In this document: one piece after another, positions 1-9,249 of the stretch
How positions within the stretch are numbered: position 1 is the first letter of the stretch
How the letters are laid out: each line of letters starts with the position of its first letter
IMG/VR virus record: IMGVR_UViG_3300032265_000877
Span: 23,611-87,610 of that record
Strand: one strand, 5' to 3'
DNA length: 64,000 nucleotides
DNA from: a virus
Notes under the pieces: model-generated
What the model was told of the DNA's origin: nothing
Seen by the model: the letters and a program-made list of their open reading frames with translations, nothing else
Database searches by the model: none
Translations under genes and position numbers: made by a program

Positions 1-537
1 CATGATGGAGTACAGCTCTTCAGGCTTACCATTTTCAATAGGGGTACCCGTAAGAGCAAAGCGATAAGGGGTCTGAATTAGCTTCTTAACTTGCTTGGAG
101 CGCTTAGACTTAAATGATTTAATGGCCGTAGCCTCATCAAGGACTACAAATCCTCTAGGGAGTCCTTCAACAAACTTCCAGTCGTTGACCACTTGTTCGT
201 AGTTAAGAATAATGTAATCAACCCCAGAGTTACGCCAATCATAAGCCTCTTGGTATTGCTTTTCTCTTTTAGACGGGGTTCCATCAATGACCAAAGCGTG
301 TGAAGTGCCATCTGTAAACTTCTCAATCTGGTTAGCCCACTGGTATTTAAGTGAGGATAAGCAAATGATAAGGCCTGGCTCATCTATTTTCCGCTCATCC
401 ATCAAGCGTTCTATAGCGGCTATGGTAATAACAGTCTTACCCAAACCCAAGTCATAGGCAACCAGCATGCTAGAGCGGTCACACATGCGATCTACTGCCT
501 CAGGTTGATAAGGGAGAAGCGTCCCTGTAAAGGTCAT
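1..537 (-). CDS. SNF2/DEAD-type helicase, C-terminus cut by window edge
   Basis: The first 179 residues of a superfamily 2 ATPase are visible; the rest lies left of the window. Seen: an N-terminal 'LLPYQPEAV' Q-motif-like segment, Walker A 'DLGLGKT' near residues 28-34, 'ICLSSLKYQW' (motif Ia region), a DEAT Walker B box and 'LTGTPIEN' (motif III). This is the layout of SNF2-like phage helicases that remodel DNA during replication or recombination. The ATG overlaps the stop of the dNMP kinase gene by 4 nt (ATGA), so it is translationally coupled as the last visible gene of the replication operon. Confidence 0.85.
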   Translation of the reverse strand, partial: MTFTGTLLPYQPEAVDRMCDRSSMLVAYDLGLGKTVITIAAIERLMDERKIDEPGLIICLSSLKYQWANQIEKFTDGTSHALVIDGTPSKREKQYQEAYDWRNSGVDYIILNYEQVVNDWKFVEGLPRGFVVLDEATAIKSFKSKRSKQVKKLIQTPYRFALTGTPIENGKPEELYSIM

Positions 538-1067
538 ACAAACAAACCTACCATACGAGCTTTAATCATTGCCTCAAGATCTTCAAGAGCGCTATCGTTA
601 ATAAAGATGCAATCAACAGGGTAATCGTTTAACTCGTTCTCGGATACATGGTTATTTATTGGACCAACTCCTGGGCGTTCTACCCGCCAAATCGGCCCAC
701 CAAACACATCCTTTACCCACACGGCTTCATTTATAAATCGCACGTCAGTAATAACATAGTTGGCAGTTCTATCTAAATTCTTTGTGGCTTCTAAAACCCA
801 ATGATTGTCGCCAAAGATCTTACGAGCGCCTACGCCCAACGACTGTAATAACCTTCTAACCTCAGGCTTTGCTTTAGTAAGTTCCCAGCCATAGTCTTCA
901 AGCATAGAGCTTAAGTGATGGCCATTCTCAAGAATAGGGTCCATCTCAACCAGTAGGTCTTTTATCTTGTCCGCAAAAGCTACGCGCGTAAAACCATAAT
1001 GCTCAACAAGAACTTTAGCTACTGAGTCTTTACCGCTTCTAGCAAACCCTGTAAGACCGATGATCAT
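534..1067 (-). CDS. Deoxynucleoside monophosphate kinase
   Basis: A 177-residue P-loop kinase, the usual size for phage dNMP kinases of the T4 gp1 type. These phosphorylate dNMPs to dNDPs for phage DNA synthesis. The P-loop GFARSGKDS is at residues 7-15, and 'VITDVRFINEA' is the typical LID/base-recognition region with a DxR motif. It overlaps the primase upstream and the SNF2 helicase downstream by 4 nt each. The fold call is firm; the exact nucleotide range cannot be read from the sequence. Confidence 0.85.
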   Translation of the reverse strand: MIIGLTGFARSGKDSVAKVLVEHYGFTRVAFADKIKDLLVEMDPILENGHHLSSMLEDYGWELTKAKPEVRRLLQSLGVGARKIFGDNHWVLEATKNLDRTANYVITDVRFINEAVWVKDVFGGPIWRVERPGVGPINNHVSENELNDYPVDCIFINDSALEDLEAMIKARMVGLFV

Positions 1068-1990
1068 GCAATAGCCTTCTCTCCACGAATCATGTGCTGT
1101 GCGTTCTGTAACCCCATCAAGACCTCTGCGCGACTCATGGCGCCTACATCTTTTACATCAATGTCTTTGTAGTTAAAAAACCAAGCCTCAGCTTTTAGTT
1201 CTCGGCATCGTGTAATCATATCTCTAGAGGCTACTTTGCCAGCCTCATCGTTGTCAAAAGCAAAAATGATGCGGTCTGCCCCACGAATAGCGCTTAACTG
1301 CTCAATGCTAATAGCGCAGCCAAAAGTAGCAACGCCTCCTGTAATTCCTATTGAGGCTAAGCGAACAACATCTAAAGGAGACTCAACAACAATCATGTCG
1401 TCCGATTTGTACTGTTGATACCCAAAAAGAGCTTTGCCCTTTTTCATACCTTTTGGATGGTTATTAAAGTAACGAGTACTGAAGCCTTTTTCTTGCCACC
1501 CTAGTAACGTTCCGTAGACATGGCGTACAGGGATGATCCAGTTACCACGATGACGATCCCATCTAATCCCATATAAGTTAGCGGCTTCACGGGTTAATCC
1601 CCTAGCCTGTAAAGCCTCAGCAGGGACATCTACAAAGGCACCGAGCATTGACTCAGTAACTCTAACTGCCTCTTCTTCCTGCTTCTTCTCTGGCTCAGTC
1701 AAACGCATAAGACGCGCTACCAAGTTGAGGTTGGTGTTAGCCCAGTCAGTTGCTTGGTCTAACGGAACACCACGAACATATGCAACTAACGAGTAAAGGT
1801 TGCCCTTAAACCCACAAGAAAAACAGATGTGAGCGCCGGAATCGGCGTTGATATACCAAGAGGGGTTACGATCTGGATGCCCTGTTCGCTCCTCATGTGC
1901 TGGGCATTCCCCTTGCACTTCCCAACCACGAGTTCCAATGACCTTAATGCCAAGGTCGGCAAGAGTCTCCTGCATCTCTTCTACTGTCAT
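1064..1990 (-). CDS. DNA primase (zinc-binding plus TOPRIM)
   Basis: A 308-residue DnaG-like primase making RNA primers at the phage fork. The N-terminus has a CHC2-type zinc site (C29, H32, C56, C59). The TOPRIM core has 'IVVESPLD' (E203) and 'FAFDNDEAG' (D246, D248), the expected metal-binding glutamate and DxD. It is shorter than bacterial DnaG and has no obvious C-terminal helicase-binding domain. It lies directly downstream of the DnaB-like helicase with a 4-nt overlap, so the two are probably made together as a helicase-primase pair. Confidence 0.9.
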   Translation of the reverse strand: MTVEEMQETLADLGIKVIGTRGWEVQGECPAHEERTGHPDRNPSWYINADSGAHICFSCGFKGNLYSLVAYVRGVPLDQATDWANTNLNLVARLMRLTEPEKKQEEEAVRVTESMLGAFVDVPAEALQARGLTREAANLYGIRWDRHRGNWIIPVRHVYGTLLGWQEKGFSTRYFNNHPKGMKKGKALFGYQQYKSDDMIVVESPLDVVRLASIGITGGVATFGCAISIEQLSAIRGADRIIFAFDNDEAGKVASRDMITRCRELKAEAWFFNYKDIDVKDVGAMSRAEVLMGLQNAQHMIRGEKAIA

Positions 1991-3219
1991 AGGTCGTTGT
2001 TATCCATCTCTCTAAAAGCGCCAGTGTTCCAATCCCACATTAGTGACACCTCACTAAGGCCTGAGTTACGGCTGGCAATAACACGAAGCAATCGGGTGTC
2101 ATCTACGTTCTCATCCTCGCGCTGAAGACCAAAGATAACGTCAGCATCTTGGTGGAAAGATGAAGAGTAACCGATAGAGTCTGCGCTAACCTGACCCTTT
2201 TTCATCTTCCATGCAAGAGCCTGAGTAGAGATAACAACAGGCTTGTTAATCTTCATAGCCAATCGCTTAAGGCTACGAGTGATCTGAGTGATGGCTTGTG
2301 GGGTATTGGACTCGCCTGTAACCTCATCAAACATAAGGTAGGTACCATCGATAAACACAATGTCTGGGTTCTTACCTTGAATCTTGCTGGCTACAGCGCT
2401 AACAGTCAAACCGCTGGAGGAGTCTGTAAACCAAAAGTCATCGTTCATAGACTGAATGCTGGTAACAATACGTTCGTATCGTTGCTCTTCTTCGTCTGTA
2501 AGCGTTCCTGTCATAAGGCGCTTGTGTGAGATGCGAGCGCGCATAGCGTAGTAACGAGTCTTCTGCTCGTTGTTGCTCATCTCAAAAGACATAAACATAG
2601 GCTTGTGACCGTTAAGGTGACAGTTAATAGCTATCTGCAAAGCAAGCGTTGACTTACCTGTCTTAGGGGGTGCAACAATAACTACTAGCTGACCTGGTTG
2701 TAGGCCTGAGGTAGAAGCATCCATAGTTGGAAAGCCGGTAGGTAGACCTAGTAACCCTGGACTGTTCTTACGGTTTATGTACTCTTCCATAGCAGACTTA
2801 GCTGCTTTTCTAATCTCAAGGTCGGTAGTAGAGCCAAGGCCTGTTTGTTCTAAAAGGGCAAAGCCTTGCTGCAACTTAAGAAGTGCGTCTTCGTGAGAGT
2901 TAGGCTTCTTAGACTCAAGTGACTGACTAGCATCAATCATCGTATTAATAATTAAAGACTTACGCCGTCCTTCTACTAACCTGTCAATGAAGTAGTCAAT
3001 GTGGTCTTCAACAACTGGTGGCGTGTAGTTTCTAAAGTTGGACTGAATGACTTCTAGGCTTGGGCACTCTTGATACTCAGTGTAGTGATGTTGTAAAAAC
3101 CTATACAGATTCTTCTCTTCAGTGTCAGAGAACCACTCTTCAGTAATACCGCGCTCAAGGGCATAGCCAATGCTCTTATCAGTAACGATCTTGCTTAATA
3201 GATAAGCTTCATTATTCAT
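1987..3219 (-). CDS. DnaB-like replicative helicase
   Basis: A 410-residue hexameric helicase of the DnaB/RecA-core family. Residues 1-90 resemble the small N-terminal helical domain. Walker A is at 183-191 (APPKTGKST), and 'DIVFIDGTYLM' serves as Walker B. 'VVISTQ' and the C-terminal 'VIASRNSGLSE' match the RecA-core H3/H4 region. It is preceded by a loader and followed by primase, the classical order of a phage replisome operon. Length is within the family's range. Confidence 0.9.
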   Translation of the reverse strand: MNNEAYLLSKIVTDKSIGYALERGITEEWFSDTEEKNLYRFLQHHYTEYQECPSLEVIQSNFRNYTPPVVEDHIDYFIDRLVEGRRKSLIINTMIDASQSLESKKPNSHEDALLKLQQGFALLEQTGLGSTTDLEIRKAAKSAMEEYINRKNSPGLLGLPTGFPTMDASTSGLQPGQLVVIVAPPKTGKSTLALQIAINCHLNGHKPMFMSFEMSNNEQKTRYYAMRARISHKRLMTGTLTDEEEQRYERIVTSIQSMNDDFWFTDSSSGLTVSAVASKIQGKNPDIVFIDGTYLMFDEVTGESNTPQAITQITRSLKRLAMKINKPVVISTQALAWKMKKGQVSADSIGYSSSFHQDADVIFGLQREDENVDDTRLLRVIASRNSGLSEVSLMWDWNTGAFREMDNNDL

Positions 3220-3623
3220 AAGTAGTTGAAGTCCATTCCCCAGTGTCCGTACCGTAACAGATTTTTTGGCATGTCTATAACGCCAAGAACTTCAGGTCTG
3301 TAAGGCAAGTCTTGCATTACAGCCTCTATAGAATCGTAGGCTCTGGAGTAACGAAATGGGTTAGTCCCCATTGCATCTAAAGTAAGCATCAACTCTTCAA
3401 GGTCCTCTGAGTTAATCTCATATGAAATCATCTCAAGGGTGACCCCTTTGCGCGTGGTGTACAAGTAAAACTTACTAAGGATGTCTTTACGGAGCTTTAG
3501 CTCCCGATTAACCTTAGGGATGATTTTAAACCGTTTTGTAACACTGGATTCCACAATTGAAAACGCGTCTGTTGTAACGAGTATTCTCTTGGGGAGCTCA
3601 TTGCTGATGTCCCCGTTCTTCAT
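3216..3623 (-). CDS. Unknown replication-operon protein
   Basis: A 135-residue protein, not recognised. It has a basic N-terminal half (RFKIIPKVNRELKLRKD) and a C-terminal half with regular aromatics ending 'GHWGMDFNYL'. No membrane segment or metal site is visible. It sits between the SWIM protein and the DnaB-like helicase (overlapping the latter by 4 nt), so a helper role at the replication fork is possible, but this is inference from position only. Confidence 0.7.
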   Translation of the reverse strand: MKNGDISNELPKRILVTTDAFSIVESSVTKRFKIIPKVNRELKLRKDILSKFYLYTTRKGVTLEMISYEINSEDLEELMLTLDAMGTNPFRYSRAYDSIEAVMQDLPYRPEVLGVIDMPKNLLRYGHWGMDFNYL

Positions 3624-3929
3624 TTAGTAGACCTCAATCCTTCCGTACTTAATGACAAACTCTCTAAAGTTTTGAGCCGACTTCTTAGCCTTATCTGCGT
3701 CTTCTTCTGTAGCCCTACTAGATATCTCTAGCGGGTAAGTCCCATTGTTACTGTCAATGCGGGACTTAACAAAACGTGAATGCTTACAAGTACTACGCCC
3801 TCTAAACCCAGGGCAGGTGCAGAATAGAGTACCTTGCTCATCCCCTGATACCTCATAGATACCTGGTCCAGGGCTTTGAGTCTGACTCAAAAAGACCTGA
3901 ATAAGCTTGGTAGTCATTGCTCTACTCAC
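3624..3929 (-). CDS. SWIM zinc-finger protein
   Basis: A 101-residue protein with C37-x-C39-x8-C48-x-H50, which fits the SWIM zinc-finger pattern (CxCx(n)CxH). SWIM domains bind DNA or protein partners. It lies between the helicase loader (4-nt overlap) and an unknown protein that starts directly after its stop. The position suggests a DNA-binding accessory of replication or recombination. The C-terminal half is charged and helical with no motif I recognise. Confidence 0.7.
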   Translation of the reverse strand: MSRAMTTKLIQVFLSQTQSPGPGIYEVSGDEQGTLFCTCPGFRGRSTCKHSRFVKSRIDSNNGTYPLEISSRATEEDADKAKKSAQNFREFVIKYGRIEVY

Positions 3930-4609
3930 TTTCTTAGATCCGATGTCTTGATAACTACGCTCATGAAAGACTCGTGAGCAAAACTCTCAGTTGCATCCCC
4001 ATATACAGAGCCCCAATTTTTTAACAAGATATTTGTAGTAACAATAGTAGGCAGTCCATTGTTAAATCGTGTGCGCAACACATGATGCAACATACTTTTT
4101 TGCCATCCAGATAAAGATGCGTGTTCTTTACCTAGATCATCAATGATCAGTACACGTATGTTGTAAGAGTCGTTTGGACAGTCACCCAAGAGGCCTTGAT
4201 ATAAAATCTGACTGTCGTCATCAGCGTCTTCCATTAGATCGCCTTTAAGATTAAGTATGTCGTTAAAGGTAATGAAGTAGCAAGGACGTATAAGCACACG
4301 ACCCTCTTTAACGTCAAAAGCCTCAATAGGGAACCGCGTCATAATCTCTTGAATGATGGAAAGCGCTAACGTAGTTTTACCGTGACCAGGCTCTCCACAG
4401 AGAAGTAACCCTCTACCGCATCTAGAGTTGCCTACAGAACGAACAACCTCTCCGTTCTCTAACGCATCCATCCAAACGTCAATTGAGTCACGAGCAGCTG
4501 TTGTTATAACGGTGCAGTCATCTAGTAACCAGCCAAGGCGGTTTGGATTTATGTTTGCAGCCTTTACCCAAGCCTTGCGTCGTATCTTTAACTCATCAAG
4601 ATTAAACAC
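3926..4609 (-). CDS. DnaC-like AAA+ helicase loader
   Basis: A 227-residue AAA+ ATPase. Walker A is CGEPGHGKTT (71-80), Walker B is LIIDDLG (154-160), and 'TIVTTN' is a sensor-1-like strand. This matches the DnaC/IstB-type loaders that place the DnaB ring on DNA. The start codon is GTG, sharing its first base with the preceding stop (TAGTG). It is encoded two genes upstream of the DnaB-like helicase, as expected for a loader. Confidence 0.85.
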   Translation of the reverse strand: MFNLDELKIRRKAWVKAANINPNRLGWLLDDCTVITTAARDSIDVWMDALENGEVVRSVGNSRCGRGLLLCGEPGHGKTTLALSIIQEIMTRFPIEAFDVKEGRVLIRPCYFITFNDILNLKGDLMEDADDDSQILYQGLLGDCPNDSYNIRVLIIDDLGKEHASLSGWQKSMLHHVLRTRFNNGLPTIVTTNILLKNWGSVYGDATESFAHESFMSVVIKTSDLRK

Positions 4610-5430
4610 TAGAACCTTTCCAACTGCCGCTTAGATATCTCTTTAGCTTTTTCTACATCTTCAGAGGTGATAGTGCTTTGTTGAGCCGCTATCTGCAGGC
4701 TACCAAAGTCACGAAGGAACAATCGCCAGACCATATCAGAGTCCTTGATCTTCTTCTCATGATCTAGCCGACCGAAGAAGATATCCATCATCTTGACCTC
4801 AACGTCTCCTGTAGTGCCATAACTCTTTCGCGCCTTTGCGTACGCCGTTTTAAATACCGCTCGAGAACCCTCCCACGGAGTTATGTCCCACCTGACCATG
4901 CGGTTGGCGAACTCAAAGACTGCGTTGTCTATAGACCAATGGTTTGGATCGCGATTGATATTGGCGGCCATAGCCTTTTCAGCCTTAGCGTTGCGAGCCT
5001 CGCGGTACTCGCGGTCACGGAGTTCTTTATCTCGGCGCTTGAGCTCGGCCATCTCCTCGGGGTCTTGCTCTATTTGACCTAATGAGTTCCATTCATCATT
5101 CATCGCTTCTTCTCCCCGTTTGGCTTCGCCAAACCCTATTTTTTTACTTATAAATGTATTAGTATTTAGTACTAAATTGCTATACAGCTGTGACTGCTGT
5201 ATCAGAAGTGCCGATTTGGGACTCCCATCGGTTAGCCGCGAAACGGTAATGTACTTGCCGTTGATAACCTCCCGAGTGGTTTTAATGTAGCCAGCCTCTC
5301 GGAGCTCCTTTAAGACAGCCAGCATGGTTTTGCGACCCTCTGAAAAAATCCGAGCAAGGTTCTCAGCGCTGATATTAGCCTCTGATTCTTGTAGATACAT
5401 GTAGACCCCTAGGGCACGGGCTGAAATCAC
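4609..5430 (-). CDS. Winged-helix replication protein (DnaD/initiator-like)
   Basis: A 273-residue protein. Residues 1-70 read as a winged helix ('AENLARIFSEGRKTMLAVL', then 'ELREAGYIKTTREV'). The middle is charged and coiled-coil-like (about 100-150), and the C-terminal part is helical. It starts with GTG overlapping the upstream stop and is immediately followed by the helicase loader. A wH protein in front of DnaC and DnaB homologues resembles DnaD-type primosome or initiator proteins of phages, but the DnaD signature itself is not clear. Confidence 0.65.
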   Translation of the reverse strand: MISARALGVYMYLQESEANISAENLARIFSEGRKTMLAVLKELREAGYIKTTREVINGKYITVSRLTDGSPKSALLIQQSQLYSNLVLNTNTFISKKIGFGEAKRGEEAMNDEWNSLGQIEQDPEEMAELKRRDKELRDREYREARNAKAEKAMAANINRDPNHWSIDNAVFEFANRMVRWDITPWEGSRAVFKTAYAKARKSYGTTGDVEVKMMDIFFGRLDHEKKIKDSDMVWRLFLRDFGSLQIAAQQSTITSEDVEKAKEISKRQLERF

Positions 5431-6089
5431 TCCCTAGACCCCTTCTTGGGCGTTTCTGTGGCCTTCAGGAGTTCGGCTGCCACCTCTCTGGCGATCATTT
5501 TAGCTAAAGCTTGGACACCTAGATAAAAGTCCTCAGCCAGCTCCTCATCCTCTAGGTCTTCGTCGTCAAAGTCCTCAAGGTCCTCAAGGTCCTCTTCGAC
5601 TTCCTCCTCTGGCTTAAAGAACTCTTCCAGCTCAGGGATAGACGGGTTCAATATAACCTCAGACGCGCCTGGGTTGAACTTAATCGGCATCAAGCCCTCG
5701 GTCAGATCAAAAGAAGGCACCTTATGCTTGTCAAAGATGCTTAAGAGGTTATTGGTGCCTTGATCCTCATCATCTACCAATATAAAGGCTATGACGTTGG
5801 TGCCTTTTAATTTAGTGCACGCAGTATCAAACGGAGTGTCGGAGTGGCTTACCGATGAAGAGGGTATGCCCTCATAGTTAGCGTCTTCTCTGCAGAAGAG
5901 CAGTATGTCTTTGCTCTTGTCTTTAGCAAGTTGCGCAGCAAAGATCTGCCCTTGACTTGGGCGCTTCTCATACGGGAATACAAAGGTAACGTCTTGTCCG
6001 TGCCCGTATACGTAGTCTTCAATTAGTGCTTCTACATTTGCGCGGCTGGTCTGTCCATCACCGGCAACTATTACGTAGTATTTGTCCAT
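5427..6089 (-). CDS. Unknown acidic Rossmann-like protein
   Basis: A 220-residue protein, the first gene of the replication operon. The N-terminal part alternates strands and helices ('YYVIVAGDGQTSR', 'ILLFCRED', 'VIAFILVDDEDQG'), suggesting a Rossmann-like fold. Around 150-180 is a very acidic stretch rich in E/D/L, then a helical tail. Not recognised. The Shine-Dalgarno sequence (AGGGGGT) lies inside a GC-rich hairpin, so translation may be modulated. Confidence 0.7.
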   Translation of the reverse strand: MDKYYVIVAGDGQTSRANVEALIEDYVYGHGQDVTFVFPYEKRPSQGQIFAAQLAKDKSKDILLFCREDANYEGIPSSSVSHSDTPFDTACTKLKGTNVIAFILVDDEDQGTNNLLSIFDKHKVPSFDLTEGLMPIKFNPGASEVILNPSIPELEEFFKPEEEVEEDLEDLEDFDDEDLEDEELAEDFYLGVQALAKMIAREVAAELLKATETPKKGSRE

Positions 6090-6093
6090 AGGA

Positions 6094-6110
6094 CCCCCTG
6101 ACTTAGGGGG
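6094..6110 (-). promoter_or_regulatory. Hairpin covering the Shine-Dalgarno of the acidic protein gene
   Basis: CCCCCT (6094-6099) pairs with AGGGGG (6105-6110) across a 5-nt loop. On the minus strand the second arm holds the GGGGGTCC that serves as ribosome-binding site for the gene starting at 6089. No T-tract follows, so it is a poor intrinsic terminator. It separates the tail genes from the replication genes. Confidence 0.5.
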
Positions 6111-6124
6111 CCTACGCTAGCACA

Positions 6125-9100
6125 TCAGGTTTGCGGTTGTGCAAGATACACGGCGGCGGTACTTCCAAGAGGCAGTACTGCCGCTAATGTTGACCCAAAT
6201 AGACGGGTTTGAACTGCGTACTTGTTTTTATAGTAATGGCTACGCGCGGCATTTGCAGACCCCCCTTCCCATACAAAGTCTGAAGCGTCTCCTGGACCAC
6301 CTGAGCCGTCAAAGTATGCAAGGACTTGTCCGTAATTTTCAAAGAGAGCTTGGTCAATATAAAGCACGTCGCTATTGGCTACAGAACTCCAGTTAATTTC
6401 TGCACTTGCGTATGCCGCGTTAGTTGGGGCCGCTCCAGTTACATATGGACGCGAGTAAGGTGCAGTGGCTGAGACAGGTGTTCCTATTACGGTACTGATT
6501 AATGTGTATGACGAGTCGTACCAGTTGATCTTTGTGGTAACAGTTTCAGTAGTTCCGCCTGTCCACGCGTAGCAACTAAATGTGTAGGACGTGTTTGGGT
6601 AGTAGATATTAAGTAGTTGACTGGTGGTTGACCCGTCCCAAGACTTTACTACCACCGAAGTTGTTCCTGTACCAGTCAAGATAAGAGAGTGGCCAGTTTG
6701 ATAAGCAGAACCTGATGTAGCAAGTGATGCTTGGTCAGCAGCCGTTACTGCATATGAGAATGTATACAGTGTTACTGCTGTGATAGTGCGGTTACCGTTG
6801 TAGTTGGAAGAGGTAACTCCAGAGCCAGTTATGTTCGCAAGTGTTACTGAGCTGCCCACTTGTAGAGTGTGAGGGGTTGACACAGTTACAGTAGCTACGT
6901 TAGAGCTTATAGACGTAGCAGTTACTGTGTAAGCAATTGTATTTGGCTGCTTTACTGAAGAGTTTACAGCGGCAGTTGCTGACCCAGTAGTTGTCCAGGG
7001 AGCAGTGGTGCTAGCAAAGTTAGGGTTAGTTAGTTCGTTAATTCTGTTGGCACGTAGTGTCAAGTGGATCTGACGAGCGTCATCAAACGAGGTTGGAGTG
7101 CCTGCTATTTCAAATTGACCGGCATCAAAGAAATGGTGCTCATTAGTTGCTGAGCCACCAATGGATGCAATTGATACTCCAGGGCAAGCATAAACCGCAC
7201 CAGTCGGTGCGACATCCGATACATAAAATCTATAAGAACTGAAGAAAGTGGCAGTGTTATCTGTTGTTCCAGTGGTGCCCGTAGCAGTTCCTGAACTTGG
7301 AGTTGAGGTGCTAAGTAAAGCACCAAAACGGTCAAACCATTTAATCTTTGTGGTTATCGTTCTTGCAGTTGACCCAGATCCTTTAGCCGCATAAATACTA
7401 AAACAGTAAGTTGTTCCCGCTACTACAGGAATTCCGTTAGTTACTGGCGCATCGTCACCACAGTATGCGTTAATGGTTTGCTGGCTTGTAGAAGTGTTGT
7501 ATAGAGCAAAAATTCCATTAGCTTTGTTAGGAAATAGTGTAGGTGCCGTCGACTCTACCCAAGGACTTGGGTACGGAGTTATTAACCCGTACTGCCCCGT
7601 AACAGGGTTGTACCCTGAACTTGCGGGTAAGTTGGTTGCGCTTGTAAGAGCAAAGCTGATAGAGGTTGGTGTAACCGCTGTAATGGTGTAAGGGGTTACA
7701 GAGTTAAAGAGAGGATAAGGCAAACCACTTACGGTGATGTAGTTACCTACGTCGTACTGTTGGTTGTAACTTGCGCTAAATGTCAGGGTAGCTACGTTAG
7801 AGGTTACCGCAGCGGTAAGAATAGGCAATACAGGTAGCTGGTCATAGTCAGCGGTGCCGTCAATAGATATCCAGTGACCCGTGCTTTCTTCAAAAGATGA
7901 GTCGTTGTAGTCAAGCATTAAGTTATGGCCAATTTGCACGCCCGCAACACTTGGGTTTGGCGTTACTGGGATAACCGTGTAACTTCCAGAGGCTTTGGCA
8001 AACAAGTATGTGGACAGGGTTAATGTGCGAGTAGTAGTGCTGGTATTAGCCACATTTGTAATAAGGGTATTTGGCTGAACACCATTGCCAAGTATCTCTG
8101 ATCCAATGGCTATAGCGGTTCCAGCAAGCACAGAAACTACTATGGTGTTAGTTCCCACAGCTCCACCAGAAGAATAGGTGTATAGAGTTGAACCAACAGG
8201 TTGAACTGGGTAATACTGCCCAGACTTTGTGCTTAGATTAAACGTCTCAGCCCCAAGAGGGTCCGGCACTCCCCACCCAGTAAATGATTTAATAAAAGCA
8301 ACTAACCCGTTGAGCGAGCCCTTTTGTTTTGTTAGGGTTACTGCTTCTCTAAGAAGAATGCGGTTCTGTTGTAAGCCGATTGCGGGTTCGTATGTTTGAC
8401 CAAACTGATTTAACATAGTAGGGATCAGTGTGCCGCTTACAGTCTCTGTGTTGTACTTATTCTCTAAAAGATCGGAGAGAGTTCGAGTATAGTCAAGCTG
8501 GAAACCAAAATTACTTAAGAAGCTGTATAGATCTGGGTTGTCCCAGTCAGACGTGGCGACATAAGGCTGCGAGATCTTATAGATCTCAGGCAAATAGTTA
8601 TACAAGTTATCGGTGTTGCCATAGTTTTTTACGGACAAACCAATTGCGTTACCTGCGTTAGTCCACCTGTACTGTGTTAAGTTATACACAAAAATTGAGT
8701 AGTAATAGAACTGTCCTTGTGTTAATCCCGCAATTACAAATGTTCCTGTTCCGTTTACTACCGAGGAAGATTCAGCATTAATTACTGTAAAAGAGTAAGA
8801 GGATCCAGGTATCACCGTTGCCACAGACGCTACTATAAATAACCCGCTGTAGCCTGTGGGTAAAATACCAGAAATGTTTACGCTGGCTCCGGGAGAAACT
8901 TGTTGATAAGACGAAGAGTAAGTATAGGTTGAATATAGTGCCGTACTAGTTACTGAGGTAATTGAAAATGTAGGTGATGTTGAGTTGACCCCAGAGTCAA
9001 TAAAAGTAACAGGATCTTTGCCATTGGCTGCAGTTAATACTTGTACTCCGTCGTATACGTTTACTGGAAAGCCGTAGCTGTTTCTAGTAATAGTTAAGTT

Positions 9101-9247
9101 AGCCCAACTACCGCTTGGGTCTGTCCAGTTTAGTAAAATGCTTCCGTAGTTATATGGAATGGCCGTAAAGGGGGTGGCGTCAAACTTAATTGGGTTGTCG
9201 CTACCGTAGTAGTCGACTCCATAGTAACTTAATCCGTAGCGCGACAT
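6125..9247 (-). CDS. Baseplate wedge protein gpI-like fused to fibre domains
   Basis: A 1040-residue protein. Residues about 215-330 look like the P2 gpI family: 'YNYLPEIYK', then 'LLREAVTLTKQKGSLNGL' and 'FIKSFTGW'. It is preceded by an Fn3-like domain (25-205) interrupted by a beta module at about 97-172. The C-terminal 700 residues hold repeated beta modules ('SNVATLTF', 'SNVATVTV') and two carbohydrate-binding-like domains ('ANGIFALYNTSTSQQ', 'YCFSIYAAKGS', 'YTFSCYAWTGG'). It is the last gene of the tail operon, just after gpJ, and probably links the wedge to host-surface sugars. Confidence 0.8.
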   Translation of the reverse strand: MSRYGLSYYGVDYYGSDNPIKFDATPFTAIPYNYGSILLNWTDPSGSWANLTITRNSYGFPVNVYDGVQVLTAANGKDPVTFIDSGVNSTSPTFSITSVTSTALYSTYTYSSSYQQVSPGASVNISGILPTGYSGLFIVASVATVIPGSSYSFTVINAESSSVVNGTGTFVIAGLTQGQFYYYSIFVYNLTQYRWTNAGNAIGLSVKNYGNTDNLYNYLPEIYKISQPYVATSDWDNPDLYSFLSNFGFQLDYTRTLSDLLENKYNTETVSGTLIPTMLNQFGQTYEPAIGLQQNRILLREAVTLTKQKGSLNGLVAFIKSFTGWGVPDPLGAETFNLSTKSGQYYPVQPVGSTLYTYSSGGAVGTNTIVVSVLAGTAIAIGSEILGNGVQPNTLITNVANTSTTTRTLTLSTYLFAKASGSYTVIPVTPNPSVAGVQIGHNLMLDYNDSSFEESTGHWISIDGTADYDQLPVLPILTAAVTSNVATLTFSASYNQQYDVGNYITVSGLPYPLFNSVTPYTITAVTPTSISFALTSATNLPASSGYNPVTGQYGLITPYPSPWVESTAPTLFPNKANGIFALYNTSTSQQTINAYCGDDAPVTNGIPVVAGTTYCFSIYAAKGSGSTARTITTKIKWFDRFGALLSTSTPSSGTATGTTGTTDNTATFFSSYRFYVSDVAPTGAVYACPGVSIASIGGSATNEHHFFDAGQFEIAGTPTSFDDARQIHLTLRANRINELTNPNFASTTAPWTTTGSATAAVNSSVKQPNTIAYTVTATSISSNVATVTVSTPHTLQVGSSVTLANITGSGVTSSNYNGNRTITAVTLYTFSYAVTAADQASLATSGSAYQTGHSLILTGTGTTSVVVKSWDGSTTSQLLNIYYPNTSYTFSCYAWTGGTTETVTTKINWYDSSYTLISTVIGTPVSATAPYSRPYVTGAAPTNAAYASAEINWSSVANSDVLYIDQALFENYGQVLAYFDGSGGPGDASDFVWEGGSANAARSHYYKNKYAVQTRLFGSTLAAVLPLGSTAAVYLAQPQT

Positions 9248-9249
9248 GG

